Shown in pieces: positions 49,858 to 62,412 of a stretch of DNA of 64,000 bases. The DNA comes from Quercus robur (lineage: Eukaryota > Streptophyta > Magnoliopsida > Fagales > Fagaceae): positions 41,686,277-41,750,276 of the forward strand of contig NC_065543.1 in NCBI RefSeq assembly GCF_932294415.1, in the 5' to 3' direction. How positions within the stretch are numbered: position 1 is the stretch's first letter; the number at the start of each line of letters is the position of its first letter. Both the position numbers and the translations under genes were made by a program. The notes beneath the pieces are model-generated. The model did not search any database and had not been told where the DNA came from. It was given only the letters and a program-made list of their open reading frames with translations.

Positions 49858-52066
49858 TAACGAGCCAAAAGAAAATTTGACCGTTAAAACTTCTCCGGCG
49901 TGTAACGGAATTTCAAAATCCCCGCCAAGAAAAGCTCTTTTTTGATTATTTATTTATAAATTTCAAATCTTTTCGAGCTCTCTCTTTGCTTTGCCTTGCC
50001 ACCGAAATTGAAATTTTGGGCTTTTCACAGAATTGTGATTTCCCAAAGCTACAAATAAACAACCTCGGTATTTATATACATACATATTCCTTTCGTAGCT
50101 CTGAGATTCAGACGCTACTACTATTTTTTTGGTACTTAAAATGACTATGTTGTCCCTGTCCTTTGTTGTATTTTCGGAAATAGCAATGTATTGTTGCCTA
50201 CGTACGGAGTTTGGTATAAATTCCTCTACCGAAACTGCCCTTAGTTAAATGACTCTTTTGCCCCTGCACACGGTTTTGACTTTTCGAGGATTTATTTATT
50301 ATTATTATTATTATTTATTATAAATTTATAATAATATTGATAAGGAAATTGCTAAGAAGTGTGGGAAAGTATTTTAAAATATTACAAAGTATTGTCTTTT
50401 TGTTTTTTGTTCACATGCTGGTGTTTTCTGAACCAGAGTAGTAGTAGAACCTTCCAAACTTTATTAGTTCCTCATTATGTATCATAAAATTTTTTTTTTG
50501 AAGAAAATTAAAATAATGTCTTTCTTCAAGTGGTTTTTGATTTTACTCTTTGGTTATTCAATACGATTATATTTTAAATTCATTACATATTCATATTTTT
50601 TTTCTTGTTAAACAATAATAAATTTTATTAGTTGTACTAACGAGAATGAACAACTAGTTTCATATGGTAATATAATTATATTTATAGATAACATTTTAAG
50701 TTAAAACAACATTTTACCCTTTCAAAATTGTTTAAAACTTTAAATGTTTAGATAGAGAGAATTAAACCTTATGTAACTTAAAGCAATATTACATCTCTAA
50801 TAACGTTTTATATCATTTAATTTTCACATTTTTATCACGTTTCTACTATTTATGATTGATTTCATCTATCAACAAATTGCTAAAGAAACCATTTTATATA
50901 ATATTTACTTGGTTTATAAATTATTGAGAAAATGACACGTTATTTGAAGGGAAAAAATTATGTATAGTTATATAATTTCATTTTATGTATAAAAGATCTT
51001 TAAAAGATAATAATGTGTGTGTATATATTTTGCTTACATTACATACTTATTAATTAATAAGTCAAGTGAATTCTAATGTTAATATTCCAAGAGCTATTAA
51101 CGAAAGTAGTTCGATTAAAACAATCCTAAATCACATGATTTTGATTAAACAATAGTAAAACAAATAGCGTGTGATTATGATGTAGGGAGTGCGTGTAGAC
51201 TCAACTATTTTGGGTTTGTTTAGTAATGAGAGTTGCTTAGAACATTTGGTAGCCAGTAGGTGGTTAGGCACCTCTACAAAAACACTAAATTCCAAAGAAA
51301 AGCACACAATGGCTTAAAATCACTAATTTCCAAAAATTAGTTACAAAATGAGAGTACAAGAGCACTTATACAATTTGTTCTACAACTAACAACCATTAGT
51401 ATCTAACAAGACTAACTCATTAACAAGACTAACTAATTCAGATAACAATGACTGCGTATAAGCTAATTGGCTCAAGGCTCTTGTCTGGACACAAAGATAG
51501 TTGTAATTAACTGTTCTCAATAGCTAAGGCTATTAGTTAGAACTCAAACAAAGGCATCTTAAAACAGTTTAGAAGATGCTCCTTCATCAAATTAGAAAAT
51601 AGTTAAAGTTGGAAGGATTAGTACATTTTAATTTTTGTATACTATAAAAATTAGGATACTATCTCTATCTCACTTTTAAACATTATTTCACTAAATCCAA
51701 AATAAAAAAGAGTCTAATTGCACGTACAAAGTGCATGTGATGAGGTGAGATATTTTCTTATAAACCATGGTTCGATGGAAAAAATTTCAAGTCAACACGA
51801 GTTCTCTTAGAAGATGAATCATGGGTAGAAGATTAATCTTGTGGTACATGTGATTTCCTTGTCAAAAACTTATCAATAGTACTAGCAAGAGAATAAATGA
51901 TAAACTACAAGTTCATTGGACATATTATTTCTTAATATAATGAAAATATTAATTATTGTTACTAAAATTAAATCTTGAAAGTTTTTTTAAAAAATATTAT
52001 ATCTTGAAAATCATTTATTATCTCTTACTAGAGTAAAGTTATTATTTATTGTTACTAAGGTTAATT
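49858..52066. other. Upstream region of gene 3, AT-rich intergenic
   Basis: Holds the promoter and 5' leader of gene 3. An ATT trinucleotide run is at about 50295-50320. A block at about 51180-51560 is less AT-rich and may be repeat-derived. No gene is seen. Confidence 0.4.
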
Positions 52067-52071
52067 ACTTT

Positions 52072-52835
52072 TGTGAGGCCCAATAATTTATGGGCCAGGC
52101 CCACTTGCTCATGGAGAGTCCACAGGCCCAAGCCGAAAAAAGTTATGGCCCAAAGCTTAAAAAATATAAGGCCAAAGATGGCCCAGAGACGCAGCCGAGG
52201 ACAGTTTAGTCCTCGGCCGACCCAAAGCTCCCTTAAGAAGAGGGGTAAAAAAGAGGTAAAGGAAAATTGATAAGAAGATCTAAATATCTTAGGTAAGTTA
52301 CCCTTATTACCCTCCCCAGATAAGACTCTGTACCTAACAGAACCAGATTCTTAGGCTTTATCAAACCATCCCCAACAATTCTGGGATTAGACTGACGGGA
52401 CAAATAGCAGTCCTAAAAAAGTTGACCCTACACGTGGACGAGGGACAGCGAACGTAGGCTAGTATAAAAGAGAAGATAAACTAATCAGAAAGGGACCCCC
52501 ATCTCACTTCCTGGGAAAAACTCCAGGGATGAGAATGCCCGGACAATATATGTGTACCACCACGAAAAACCCACCGCCGGGTAACCGGAGAAAGACATTA
52601 GTGCTCCTCGGACATGATCCGAGGAGTCCAATCCCTCAAGTTACAAAGCCGTAGGGTTTGGATATCCAGGCTGAAACCTTTTCTTATCTGAGTTTCCCTA
52701 AAGTCCGATTTGGACCAACGCTCTGTGACCAAACGCTAGCCTTTCAAGCCCACTCTCTACAAATCTTATTGTGAGGGATCCTTCACGTGCGAGCCCAACG
52801 TCATTGTTGGGCCGTTTGAGAATCGTGTCCCTACA
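52072..52835 (+). mobile_element. Solo LTR of a gypsy-type element
   Basis: 764 bp from TGTGAGGCCC to GTCCCTACA, bounded by ACTTT (52067-52071) and ATTTT (52836-52840), four of five bases alike, as expected for a solo LTR with an aged 5-bp duplication. It contains TATA-like CTAGTATAAAAGAG near 52465 and two strong hairpins: GCCGAGGAC/GTCCTCGGC (52194-52217) and CTCCTCGGA/TCCGAGGAG (52604-52626). No internal domain or second LTR is nearby. Gypsy type is inferred from its style and length. Confidence 0.6.
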
Positions 52836-53039
52836 ATTTTTATTAAGTGAACTTTAATTATTATTGCTTAGATTACTTTAATTTATTATTTATTAGGTTT
52901 TTTTTTACTCATTTCAATTCTTTTATCTAACAAGTCAACTTAACTTTGACAACTTATTGGTTTTTGTAATTCATTAAGAAGATTTGTGTGTGTGTGTCTT
53001 TTGTATTACTCTCTTAAGAATTCACCACAACAATACAAT

Positions 53040-53058
53040 TATTATTATTATTATTATA
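53040..53058. repeat. (ATT)n microsatellite
   Basis: About six ATT units in intergenic DNA. Confidence 0.8.
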
Positions 53059-53152
53059 ATTGTTTTCACTATCCAATATCCCACGCCCCACTTCCACTAT
53101 CTTAAATTTAATTGCATCTTAGTGTTTACACTTTACTTCCCACTTAATTATT

Positions 53153-54411
53153 ATGGGGATGCAGGCCCAAATATATATTGAGTCTTGGGCCTTATCCGAG
53201 AAGGCACAGTGGTCCGAGAATAAATCAACAGTGAGGAAGGAGTAAGACTGAACTTCACGAGCAAACTATGACTGTAAAGGCTGGGAGAGGTAGGCTGAGG
53301 AGGAATATCTCCTCAGCTAAACGAAGAAGGGGTCAGAAGGTGAGTTCTATTATCTAAAGTAACATTTCAAGAAGTTCTATTGATAGGGATATCCACTGTG
53401 AATGTACAAGACAAAATGGGGGCTGAGAAATATTAAAAAAAAAAAAGTTGCTATCATCGCATTGAATACTCTGTAGCTAACTCTCTAGCTGCATTTATGT
53501 AGAGAAGTCCCTTGAACAGTGCCGCCTTAATCACCCCAACTCATAGAGGACCTGTGAGAGTGTCCGATGGGACAAGCACTCAAGTAGTGGCTTGAATGAA
53601 TGACAAGTGGAGGGTCAAGATCATTCAAGGACAAAATGGGCTTCTGCCATTTTCAGCCAAATTAATTAGCCTTTTGCCCTTATTTCCAAACTAAATAGGG
53701 AAATGCCCCTCTTTTGAAACTCGACTTTCTCAAAATCGAGTTAAAAAAAAAAAAAAATTTGGAGCTCTATAGTGACATTTTTAAGGACCTATAGTAACGT
53801 TTTAAGAACCTATAGTGACATTTTATAACTTGATATCCAGGAAATCGAGTTATAGGCAATAAAATTGCCTATAACTCGATTTCCTAGATATCAAGTTACA
53901 AAATGCCACTATAGATCCTTAAAAACGTCACTATAAGTTCTTAAAAACATCACTATAGGGCTTAACTCGATTTTGAAAAAGTCGAGTCTCAAAAGAGGGG
54001 CATTTCCCTATTTAGTTTGGGAAGAAGGGCAAAAAGCTAATTAATTTGGCTGAAAATGGCAGAAGCCCATTTTGTCCGATCATTCAAAGAGAGATATATA
54101 ATGTAAGAGACTGCTGATGAAATAAGGATCGAGAAATTAAGAGAAAAATACTATAGCAATCAAGAATTGAACATGTAATCAAACTTGAAAAAAATATATA
54201 AAAACTAATATCCTTGGACTGTGCTGAAGACGATTTTATTGAGAATAAACCAGTCTATCTTCATTTTCTTGTCATCCGAATCCACTTTGCTTGTTGTCTA
54301 ATTCATTAAATCCCAGTTTTTCAACCAACTCTCTACAAATTCATTATATTGAGCTTTTTGGGTCTGAGTTCCTTTATCCTTTGAGTCAGAGATCCAAATT
54401 CTGTCCTTATA
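53153..54411 (+). mobile_element. Probable second solo LTR, split by a foldback MITE
   Basis: Starts TGGGGATGCAGGCCC with a tail ending CTGTCCTTATA, in the same style as the solo LTR at 52.1-52.8 kb. ATTAT-like bases lie on both sides, but the exact ends are not certain. Without the 459 bp of foldback element plus one duplication it would be about 800 bp. Confidence 0.4.
53629..54077. mobile_element. Foldback MITE of Mutator type with 10-bp target duplication
   Basis: 449 bp that fold almost completely into one hairpin. The left end GGACAAAATGGGCTTCTGCC and the right end are exact reverse complements, and pairing runs on to the centre near 53865 with few mismatches (AACTCGATTT, GGCATTTCCCTATTTAG). 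It is flanked by exact copies of GATCATTCAA (53619-53628 and 54078-54087). A 9-10 bp duplication points to the Mutator superfamily. It encodes nothing. Confidence 0.85.
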
Positions 54412-54640
54412 ATTATCTTTTTCTAACATTTAAGATCAACAAATTACTAGTTTTTGTTATTGGGTTTGCTTTTTTTTTTCCAATTTTAGATCAAATTGGT
54501 TTTTTGTTGAATATTTTTTCTTTTCGTTTAAAAATGTCAAGATAAAGGTTGGTGTTAAATTATTTTGTTGTTGGGCTTTTTTTAGGTGTTCAAATTTTTA
54601 TTTTAAAATGGTCAAAACAAAAAATTTTAATACTACTATC

Positions 54641-54671
<31 letters not shown>

Positions 54672-55045
54672 TTTTTTTTTTTTCCAAAGTCGGGTTCATT
54701 TGAATTTCGAACCCTATAACTTTAATGTTGCCTAACTTTTCCTCTATAAAATGATAAACAGTCAAATATACCCTAAGGTTCTTTCCCTTCCTTTTCTTTT
54801 ATTTTTTAAAATAATTGAAATTTCCCCTAAGAAAGGTTCAAAATAACTTGGCGTGGTCTACCAAATTGCTGATAGAAATCTATGCATGTGGATGTGGACA
54901 ACAAGCATCTCAGATGATCTAGTAGATAATCCCATAATATAATATAATTATCATCTAGTGGATAATCCCATAAAATAATAATAGCACATGGTTTCTTCAT
55001 AATGAATTAAGCAAATTGACCTAGCATTTAAAAAATAATAATGAA
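54412..55045. other. AT-rich intergenic DNA
   Basis: A TA repeat and poly-T at about 54648-54680. No gene is seen. Confidence 0.4.
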
Positions 55046-55353
55046 GCCGTTTGGATTCGGCATTTAACGCGTTGCGTTTTCAGCTTTGCGTTTTCCTTTT
55101 TTTTTTTTTGCACGCGTTTAAGTTGGGAGTGCGGCTACTATTCATGAACAGTAGCCCCGCAATGGTTGACTATTCCACGGTGAACAATGCATCCGTGCAC
55201 TGTTCACGGACCCACAAATTCCAATTTTCAGCAACTTTTTCATTAAAAATGGGTCTCACGGTACTATTCACACATTTAAAAATTATTTTGTTACAGTGTT
55301 TTCAGTTTCAGTTTTCAGTTTCAGCAAAAATAAGCTCAATCCAAACGGACCCA
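55046..55353. mobile_element. MITE with CCGTTTGGATT ends
   Basis: The left end GCCGTTTGGATTCGG and the right end CAATCCAAACGGAC are inverted copies. About 308 bp, with internal 'actattcac/gaacagtag' words and no coding function. MITEs with this end are frequent in woody eudicots; they are usually placed with hAT. I could not fix an exact duplication. Confidence 0.65.
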
Positions 55354-57135
55354 ATGTATTAGTTGCATGCTTGCACAGTTTCACTAGAATATAAATCAGT
55401 GGCCCCTAATTACATATAAAACATAAGAAAGAGTTTGAAGACCAAGTGTACTTGTTAAATAAATCCAGGAGTAAGAAAATCAAAGATCATATCTCACACC
55501 CAAATAAAGACAATGACATGGTACCTCAGTTTCAAACTGGTACTTCTTTGTAGCCTTGAAAGTTGAAATGGCTTGATAAAATTAAAAAAATAATTAAATA
55601 ATTAAAACAATTTGACCGCTTGCGGTTACAAGAGCATACTGTGAGAGCCTGAAAGTTATAGCAGATATTAAATCAGAACTTTCAAATACTTGAGCTACAA
55701 GAAATTCTTCCATGGTTTGAAAGTGATACCTTTGGATGCAATATCGTAGGTTGACCCACACCACCATAGAGTTAAAACCGCCATTTTAGTATTAACACGT
55801 CAAAAACCTTGAAGCGACCTTGTTACTTCCAGTTTTGTTGATGGAACTATCTAACAGAATGTTTATAATAATTGAAAACAAAAACAATATACACAAAGAT
55901 ACAAGAAACACTTGAAAAGAAACAAATAATAGGAGTCATTTCAAAGCATTGAACTTTTTAAAAAAATTATTAATAATAGCAAATCATGATTAACCAAATT
56001 TCGACCAAATGCCGGTCAAGTTTCTTAAATCCTAAGGCACTAAGTACATACAATGAGAATATTAAATAAAAGTGTCTACGAGTGCAACCCCAGCTTCTAC
56101 TAAAGCATCTGAAATGGTCAATGATCATCTCATGATTCTATTTTACCTAATAATTTCTAGTATTAAAGATGACCTAAGAAATCAGTCATTCACATATCTT
56201 CGATGCTAGTGTAACTGACTCATTGCTTGTTTATGAAGCATACTACGATGTCATGAAATAATACAATGGATTGACAAATCATATATTTTCACATCCAATG
56301 TCATGCTGTATAACATGTGATGGTTCAAGTGGGAATGGATCAAGTTTGTTGCTACATTAAATAAACATTTTCCAAATAAACTTGAAGCAGTAAAATAATC
56401 TTAGAGCTAACAATCAGGGACAGCTCAATTTTGAATGTGAAGTAACTGAGTTCTAGGAAATAATTTTGTACTGCTATATCAGTTCTGCAGTTGGCATTTG
56501 AGGGAAACAGTGTCATAACCTGAATTATTTGGATTGGACTAGATAGTGCAAGTGTGCTGAGTTCCACATTGGGTGTTTATTAGGTTGACGAGTTATATAA
56601 ACAAACACAACGAGCCCTAATTGCAACCTGACCAGGGATTGATGAGAGTGTGTTATGTAAGCGTGTAGATACCACTTTTCTTGGGTCGTGACACAGAAAC
56701 AAAAAAATAATATTAATAATTGCCCCATAGATCATGGATTAATCCATCTTCCTTGGCTTGCATTTTAGATTTCTTACAAACCATCTAATATGAAGCCACC
56801 ATGCCAATTAGCCAAAATCTAGGAAATGCAATTCTACTTGTTTTCATAAGCTTATTTCCAAAATTTGATTGGATAGTATACATAAAAACATGCCTTGCTA
56901 GACCAGTAACCTGAAAATCCTTTCTATTCAATGCATTATCTACCATTTAAATCAAGATACAAAATGAGTAAGAAAACAGTTTACCTTGAAAACTTTTCCC
57001 AGGCATCTTTTCTTTTGGTTGGACAACAAGCAAGAGAGCAGGATTTCCTAGTCCAAGCTGAGACTAAAGTTAAACTCTCTGTGGTACAACCTCCACCATA
57101 CTTTTCCAGTTGCAGTAGTGGGCAATTACTGCTTT
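55354..57135. other. Intergenic, 3' flank of the PPR gene
   Basis: No gene or repeat that I recognise. Short open frames (for example 56352-56567 on the minus strand) have no family features. Confidence 0.4.
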
Positions 57136-59007
57136 CTACTCTGAGCACCATGAAAATTCCAATGCAGATTCAAAATTATAACCAGCCCAAGTCGACTGCA
57201 TTGCCAACCCATCAACAATGCGATAAACATCATTAGATCCAGGGTGGGATGTGTCACCAACTAAAAACTTATGCACTTTATTATCCATTTCTATCCAACT
57301 ATATGCAGAGGTTTTCTGCACTCTGTTAGTTTTCATCAAATTTCGCACTGTCAAGGATTCTTCCCATCTGCCAGCACTTGCATATATATTAGAAAGAAGG
57401 ATATAGTTCCCAGAATTCTCAGGCTCAAGTTCTAGTAATTTCTTGACGGAGAACTCAGCAAGTTCTAGATTTGAATGGATTCTAGAAGCACTCAATAAGG
57501 TGCCCCATATCACAACATTGGGCTCCACTTCCATTCTACATATGAACTCATGGGCATCTTTCAATTTCCCAGATCTACAAAATAGGTCAACAACACAAGC
57601 ATAATGTTCTATAGTTGGAGTAATCTCATGATCCAATTTCATGCTTCTGAAAATCCTAAGCCCCAATTCAAGAAGGCCTGCATGGGTGCAAGCTGTCAAT
57701 ATCCCCACAAATGTTATATCATTCGGTTTCACTCTAAGTTCTTTCATTTTCTCAAAAAGATTAATTGCTTCCTTCGCAAAACCATTAGCTGCTAGACCTA
57801 CAATCATTGAGTTCCAACTAACAACATCTTTCTGAGGCATATGATTGAAAATTTGACGAGCTTTACTAATATTTCCACACTTGGAGTACATATCCAATAG
57901 TGCAGAGGCCACATAAACATTAAAGACAAAGCCTTGACTCTCTACATAGTTGCCAATGCGCTCACCAGCTTCCAATGAGCCCAGTTGAGAGCATGCAGAT
58001 AGAACACTAACAAGGGCAACATCATTAGGCTTAATCTGTTTGCTTGTCATGCTTTCAAAGAGTTCTAAGGCCTCACTAGGTCTCCCATTTTGGGCATAAC
58101 CAGCAATCATGGCACTCCAAGCAACAACATCTCTTCTGTCCATGCGTTCAAACTCCTGACGTGCATCATCAACAGCCCCACATTTCACATACATTTCCAA
58201 CAATGCAGTAGAAACTATCATATTTATACGTAAATTGTTCTCATCAATAAACTTCTTAACTCTCAACCCCATTTCCAAATCCCTAAGCTTAGCACATATA
58301 GAGAGTACAGTGGCTACACTAATTTCGTTAGGGCGAAACCTCTCAACCTGCATCCTCTCAAACATCCTCAAACCCTCACAATAATGCCCATTGTTTGCAT
58401 AGCAAGAAATCATAGAATTCCATGAAACAACAGTTCTCTCACTCATCTCATCAAATAGCTGCTGCGCTGCCACAACATCACCGGACTTGGAATACCCTGA
58501 AATCAAACAATTATAGCAGATCGGATCCTTCACGAAAATCTCATCAAAAACTTTCTTTGCGGAATCTATATCACCAATTTTGGCATAAAAATCCATCAAA
58601 GGAGTCTGAACAAAAACATCCGAGCTGAACCCGTATTTTACAACTAACGAATGAATCTCATTGGCTAATTCACCAGCCAATAAAGAAGTGCAGGACTTCA
58701 TAACAGGCGGAATTGTGGAACATACCACCTGGGTACCACTATCATGCATCAAAACAAACGCATCTAAAGCCTCTTTGTACAGAGAAAGCTTAGAATACGT
58801 AGAAATGAGGGAATTATAAAGGATTTTACTTGGTTGAGGAATTCTATCAAACACTTGGCGAGCATATACAATAATAGATAAACGAAGAAGCCCCTGCACA
58901 AAAAATGGAGTAAGAGCAGGATAATTTATTACGATGAGGCCGTGAATTTGCTTGAATTGTTTAATGTGCAGAGACGAGTGAAGTACATTTAACAAATAGC
59001 GTTCCAT
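57136..59007 (-). CDS. Pentatricopeptide repeat protein, PLS class, E/E+ subgroup
   Basis: An intronless gene for 623 aa. PPR proteins of this class bind single-stranded RNA in mitochondria or chloroplasts, and the E/E+ subgroup mostly guides C-to-U editing of single sites. Repeats run from about residue 50 to 500; the typical words are plain (VSWNSMIS, VAWSAMIAGYAQNGRPSEAL, VVSWNSMIVGLAANG, and KPNDITFVGILTACTHAGLLE). An E motif (VVIWGTLLSASRIHSNLELAE) is followed by E+ (NSGNYILLSNIYASAGRWEE, then SWIEMDNKVHKFLVGDTSHP). The protein ends about 30 residues after this, with no DYW deaminase, so it would need a partner to supply deaminase activity. The start is the first ATG and fits the short leader usual for the family. 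No targeting peptide is obvious by eye. I cannot name the orthologue or its RNA target. Confidence 0.9.
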   Translation of the reverse strand: MERYLLNVLHSSLHIKQFKQIHGLIVINYPALTPFFVQGLLRLSIIVYARQVFDRIPQPSKILYNSLISTYSKLSLYKEALDAFVLMHDSGTQVVCSTIPPVMKSCTSLLAGELANEIHSLVVKYGFSSDVFVQTPLMDFYAKIGDIDSAKKVFDEIFVKDPICYNCLISGYSKSGDVVAAQQLFDEMSERTVVSWNSMISCYANNGHYCEGLRMFERMQVERFRPNEISVATVLSICAKLRDLEMGLRVKKFIDENNLRINMIVSTALLEMYVKCGAVDDARQEFERMDRRDVVAWSAMIAGYAQNGRPSEALELFESMTSKQIKPNDVALVSVLSACSQLGSLEAGERIGNYVESQGFVFNVYVASALLDMYSKCGNISKARQIFNHMPQKDVVSWNSMIVGLAANGFAKEAINLFEKMKELRVKPNDITFVGILTACTHAGLLELGLRIFRSMKLDHEITPTIEHYACVVDLFCRSGKLKDAHEFICRMEVEPNVVIWGTLLSASRIHSNLELAEFSVKKLLELEPENSGNYILLSNIYASAGRWEESLTVRNLMKTNRVQKTSAYSWIEMDNKVHKFLVGDTSHPGSNDVYRIVDGLAMQSTWAGYNFESALEFSWCSE

Positions 59008-59185
59008 TTATGTTGGAATGAATGGTTATAGCTGATGCGACTCTTCATGTAATCGACTAGCAAAGTGCAGCATTTATCTATACCATAGAAGAGCGAAGTG
59101 GGTTTGGCATAGATCACATAATAATCACATATGGCTCTTCTGGGTCTGGGCTATTACAGAGGCTAGGCTACTAGCCGTTGAGACC

Positions 59186-59207
59186 TGAGAGAGAGAGAGA
59201 GAGAGAG
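59186..59207. repeat. (GA)n microsatellite upstream of the PPR gene
   Basis: About eleven GA units, some 180 bases upstream of the PPR start codon. GA/CT runs in plant 5' regions are common and may act in the promoter; that is inference. Confidence 0.8.
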
Positions 59208-62200
59208 GTAAAAAGTCGGCTGGAATTTCAAATCAAACACTTATTACAAAATTGTGAAACCATCGTGTAGGAAAGTGGTGCTTGAGGCAATAGAAGCCGA
59301 CTTTACCCAAACGTAATTAACTTTTCTTTTTTTGCTGTTAATAAACTTAAAAGGTAAAAACTTAAAAAAATTATTTTATTAAATTCAAATATATGGTTGT
59401 ATTAATTAATTAAGCACAAACAATATATATTTTTCAAAGACCATTAAACTCAATGCAATTTTTATGTTTGAATTTAATTAAAAGCCTAATGCATTGTACT
59501 TAATGAATTATACTTAAATTTTTCTGGTTTGTAAATATAAAATTTGCATAATTATGTCGTGAGTCACACGAGGTGCAATGACACATGAAAATGATATTGT
59601 ATAATTTGTGTAAACATTAAGTCTAGGAAAATAATGCTAGTCGTAACTTTTTTTTACAATAATTGTGAAATTAATGATAGACTCATTTAAATTTAAATGA
59701 CGATATTCCAATCATAACTTACCAATTTAACAAGTTGTGAAAAAGTTATATTTTTGTAGCATTACCTCAATAACATTTCCCTTACGCTAGCCCAAATAAC
59801 AAATCTTGCTTGGACTTTGCATTGCTCTATGACAATTATGTTTTACTTGAGGTATCGAGCTCCTAACCTCAATAAAATGGACATGACTTGTGTCCAATGC
59901 ATTAGTGTATATAAATACATTAGGATATAGACACATATCCAAAATTAGATACGTGTCCTCATCTTAAGGTGTCTAGTGCATTGATACACTGGACACAATC
60001 TCAACTCCAAAAAATAACTATTGTAACACTTATATCAAACCATTGATGTAACAATCTAACAAATGAATATCATGTGAGATTTTGGTGGAACCAACTCTAG
60101 TAAAGGTGTATAAATTTGGATCACTTAACATTCACTCACCAACAACAATACTATGGATAGAACCATTCTTACATTCAATTTAATAGATTGCTAACTTATG
60201 CGCTAACGAGTGATTGACAAAAAATAGCGGGTCGCACAAGTTAATAGTAGGGGTATGTTTGGTACACTGTAATAATTATTATATGGGAATAGAAATAAGT
60301 ATTACAAGGAATACTTTTTTTTTTTTTTGAGAGAGATAATTACAACATGCTAACCCTACAACTTGAACCATTTTCCTCCTAGAACCCCAAGCACTTTGTG
60401 CATGAGGAGGTGCCAATTCAGCTATAAGGCATTTAACCAAGGAATACATTAAGTTGGAATGTAATAAATATTACTATTCATTAGTTTGGTGACCATTTAA
60501 GAATAGAATCTTGAATATGCAACTACAATTTAGTAGAGTATAAAAGGAAGGTATAATTAAATTATTTTTAAGTCAAATTTCTTAAAATACACTTATTTTA
60601 GGGTGTTCAAAATAGAGCTAATAATTAATAATAAGGAAAATTAATTTTCTTTCCTTTTGAAGATGTGGCAACTAATGACTTTTTAGGAAATTTTTTTAAA
60701 AAGTTATTACATAAAGTGAAGAAATAAATATTCAATACTTTTGATAAGGAATAGTTATTTCTCATTTTGAAAAATAGCTATTCATAAAGAATAACTATTC
60801 ATTATAATAAAAATATAATCAAACAACTGAATAGTTATGTCATAGGAATATAAACCGAATATTTATTATATTATAGTATCTATTACAGTTTACTACGTGA
60901 AAAAATTTTCCAACTCACTATCGCATAAGTTAACTAGTTGTGAAGTTAATCTCTGCATTGACTTACTCTCCGCTTATCGTGTTGTACATATAAATGCTTG
61001 GGGTGAGTAGTTCAAGAGCTAGGTGTCATCATTTTAGCCAAAGTCTTTTTGTTTCTCTTCAAACAAACTCAACCCGTTTGCCAGCAGTAGCCATTGGGTT
61101 CAACCTTTCACAAACCACACGCCACCTCCTCGTTAAATCAAGGCTAAATGTGGTACAATTCATTCAATGAGAGCTTGACACCTCATTGACTAAATGGAGG
61201 AAGATCTCAACCGTTGGATCTCCACCTCAAAAGGCAACTTTCACACATAAAGGGAAGTCCAAAAACATTGGATTTAGGGAGGAAAGTCTCCCACACCCAT
61301 TTTAATTAGAAAAATTCAATACACGTTCTCTCCAATTTAGCTTGTCCAAATTGTGATTCTACTTCATTTAGCAGCACTATTTTAAGTACTATTCCTTTTA
61401 ATATCTCACCAATATGAACCAAGATAATATATTAAAATCACCCAAAACAGCGAAACACAAAAACACCATCTTTTAACACTTTTGACTTGTTCTACAAACT
61501 TAACTACACCTCCACTCCCCATCACTCATATTTTTCTTTACTATTATACTTTTATATGGAATATTGTATCTTTCTTGCTTTGCGTTGTGTTTTTAATCAT
61601 GATTGGTTATAGCTTGAAGATCCAATAATGGTGAGCCACAACTTAAGAACTCCATGTGCAAAGGCTACAAAACTCATCCTCAACATCTCTCTCGTGTTAA
61701 GTTCTTATTAAGACATACGAGGTTGCTGTGAATGGTTATAAAGTTACAATTTTTTATTTTTGGTAAACGTGTTGCTTCACCGCTAAATGACTGGCCATAG
61801 CTAAATGGCCCACCACGAGTCGTTGATGAAGCCACACAAACAATGCATTATTAACATTAACACAAGGCACATCTATGCTAATACTCTCAAACCTCTCCTT
61901 GTCACTCTATGCAAACTAATTCTCTAATATTACTGCTTTCTATTGTTTTACTTTTATTATATTATTAATTTTCCTATACCATTTCAACCACTTTAATCTT
62001 CTAAACTTGTCACCAACATCTTGCTATAAGTGTTTTATATATTTTTCCCAACATCATTTAGCCACAAGGGAAAAATGGTTGCCTTCTCAGAGCACCCAAC
62101 AATGAAGGAATTCATAAACCCAAGTCCAAGATCTCATCAATCAAAGTTCAACTCGTTGTAAAGCTACCTAAAAAGGATCCCAACAAATGCTAATAATAAA

Positions 62201-62412
62201 AAGCTTTGTTATCTTGTGCTTACTAATTTTTAGGTTTTTCTAGAATATGATAAAATTGTGTTCCTTTTTTTCATATTCATATACTTTGACTCCACCATGT
62301 ATTTAATGAGTGGATCACACCATGAATATGAGAGGAGAGAGAATCATTTCACCATGTTCCGAAATTATTTAAGAATTTTCCATGGGTGTTATTATGCTTC
62401 CACTAAAAAAGA
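59208..62412. other. AT-rich intergenic DNA with MITE-like remnants
   Basis: No supported gene. A foldback lies at 59888-59998. A block at about 60245-60840 starts GTATGTTTGGTACACTG and ends near ATCAAACAACTGAATAG, and may be a decayed hAT-like MITE with another short repeat inside (poly-T at about 60317). Short open frames elsewhere show no family features. Confidence 0.35.
59888..59998. repeat. 111-bp foldback element
   Basis: The left arm TTGTGTCCAATGCATTAGTGTA pairs with the right arm TGCATTGATACACTGGACACAA. Imperfect inverted arms of about 25 bases, non-coding. MITE-like. Confidence 0.55.
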
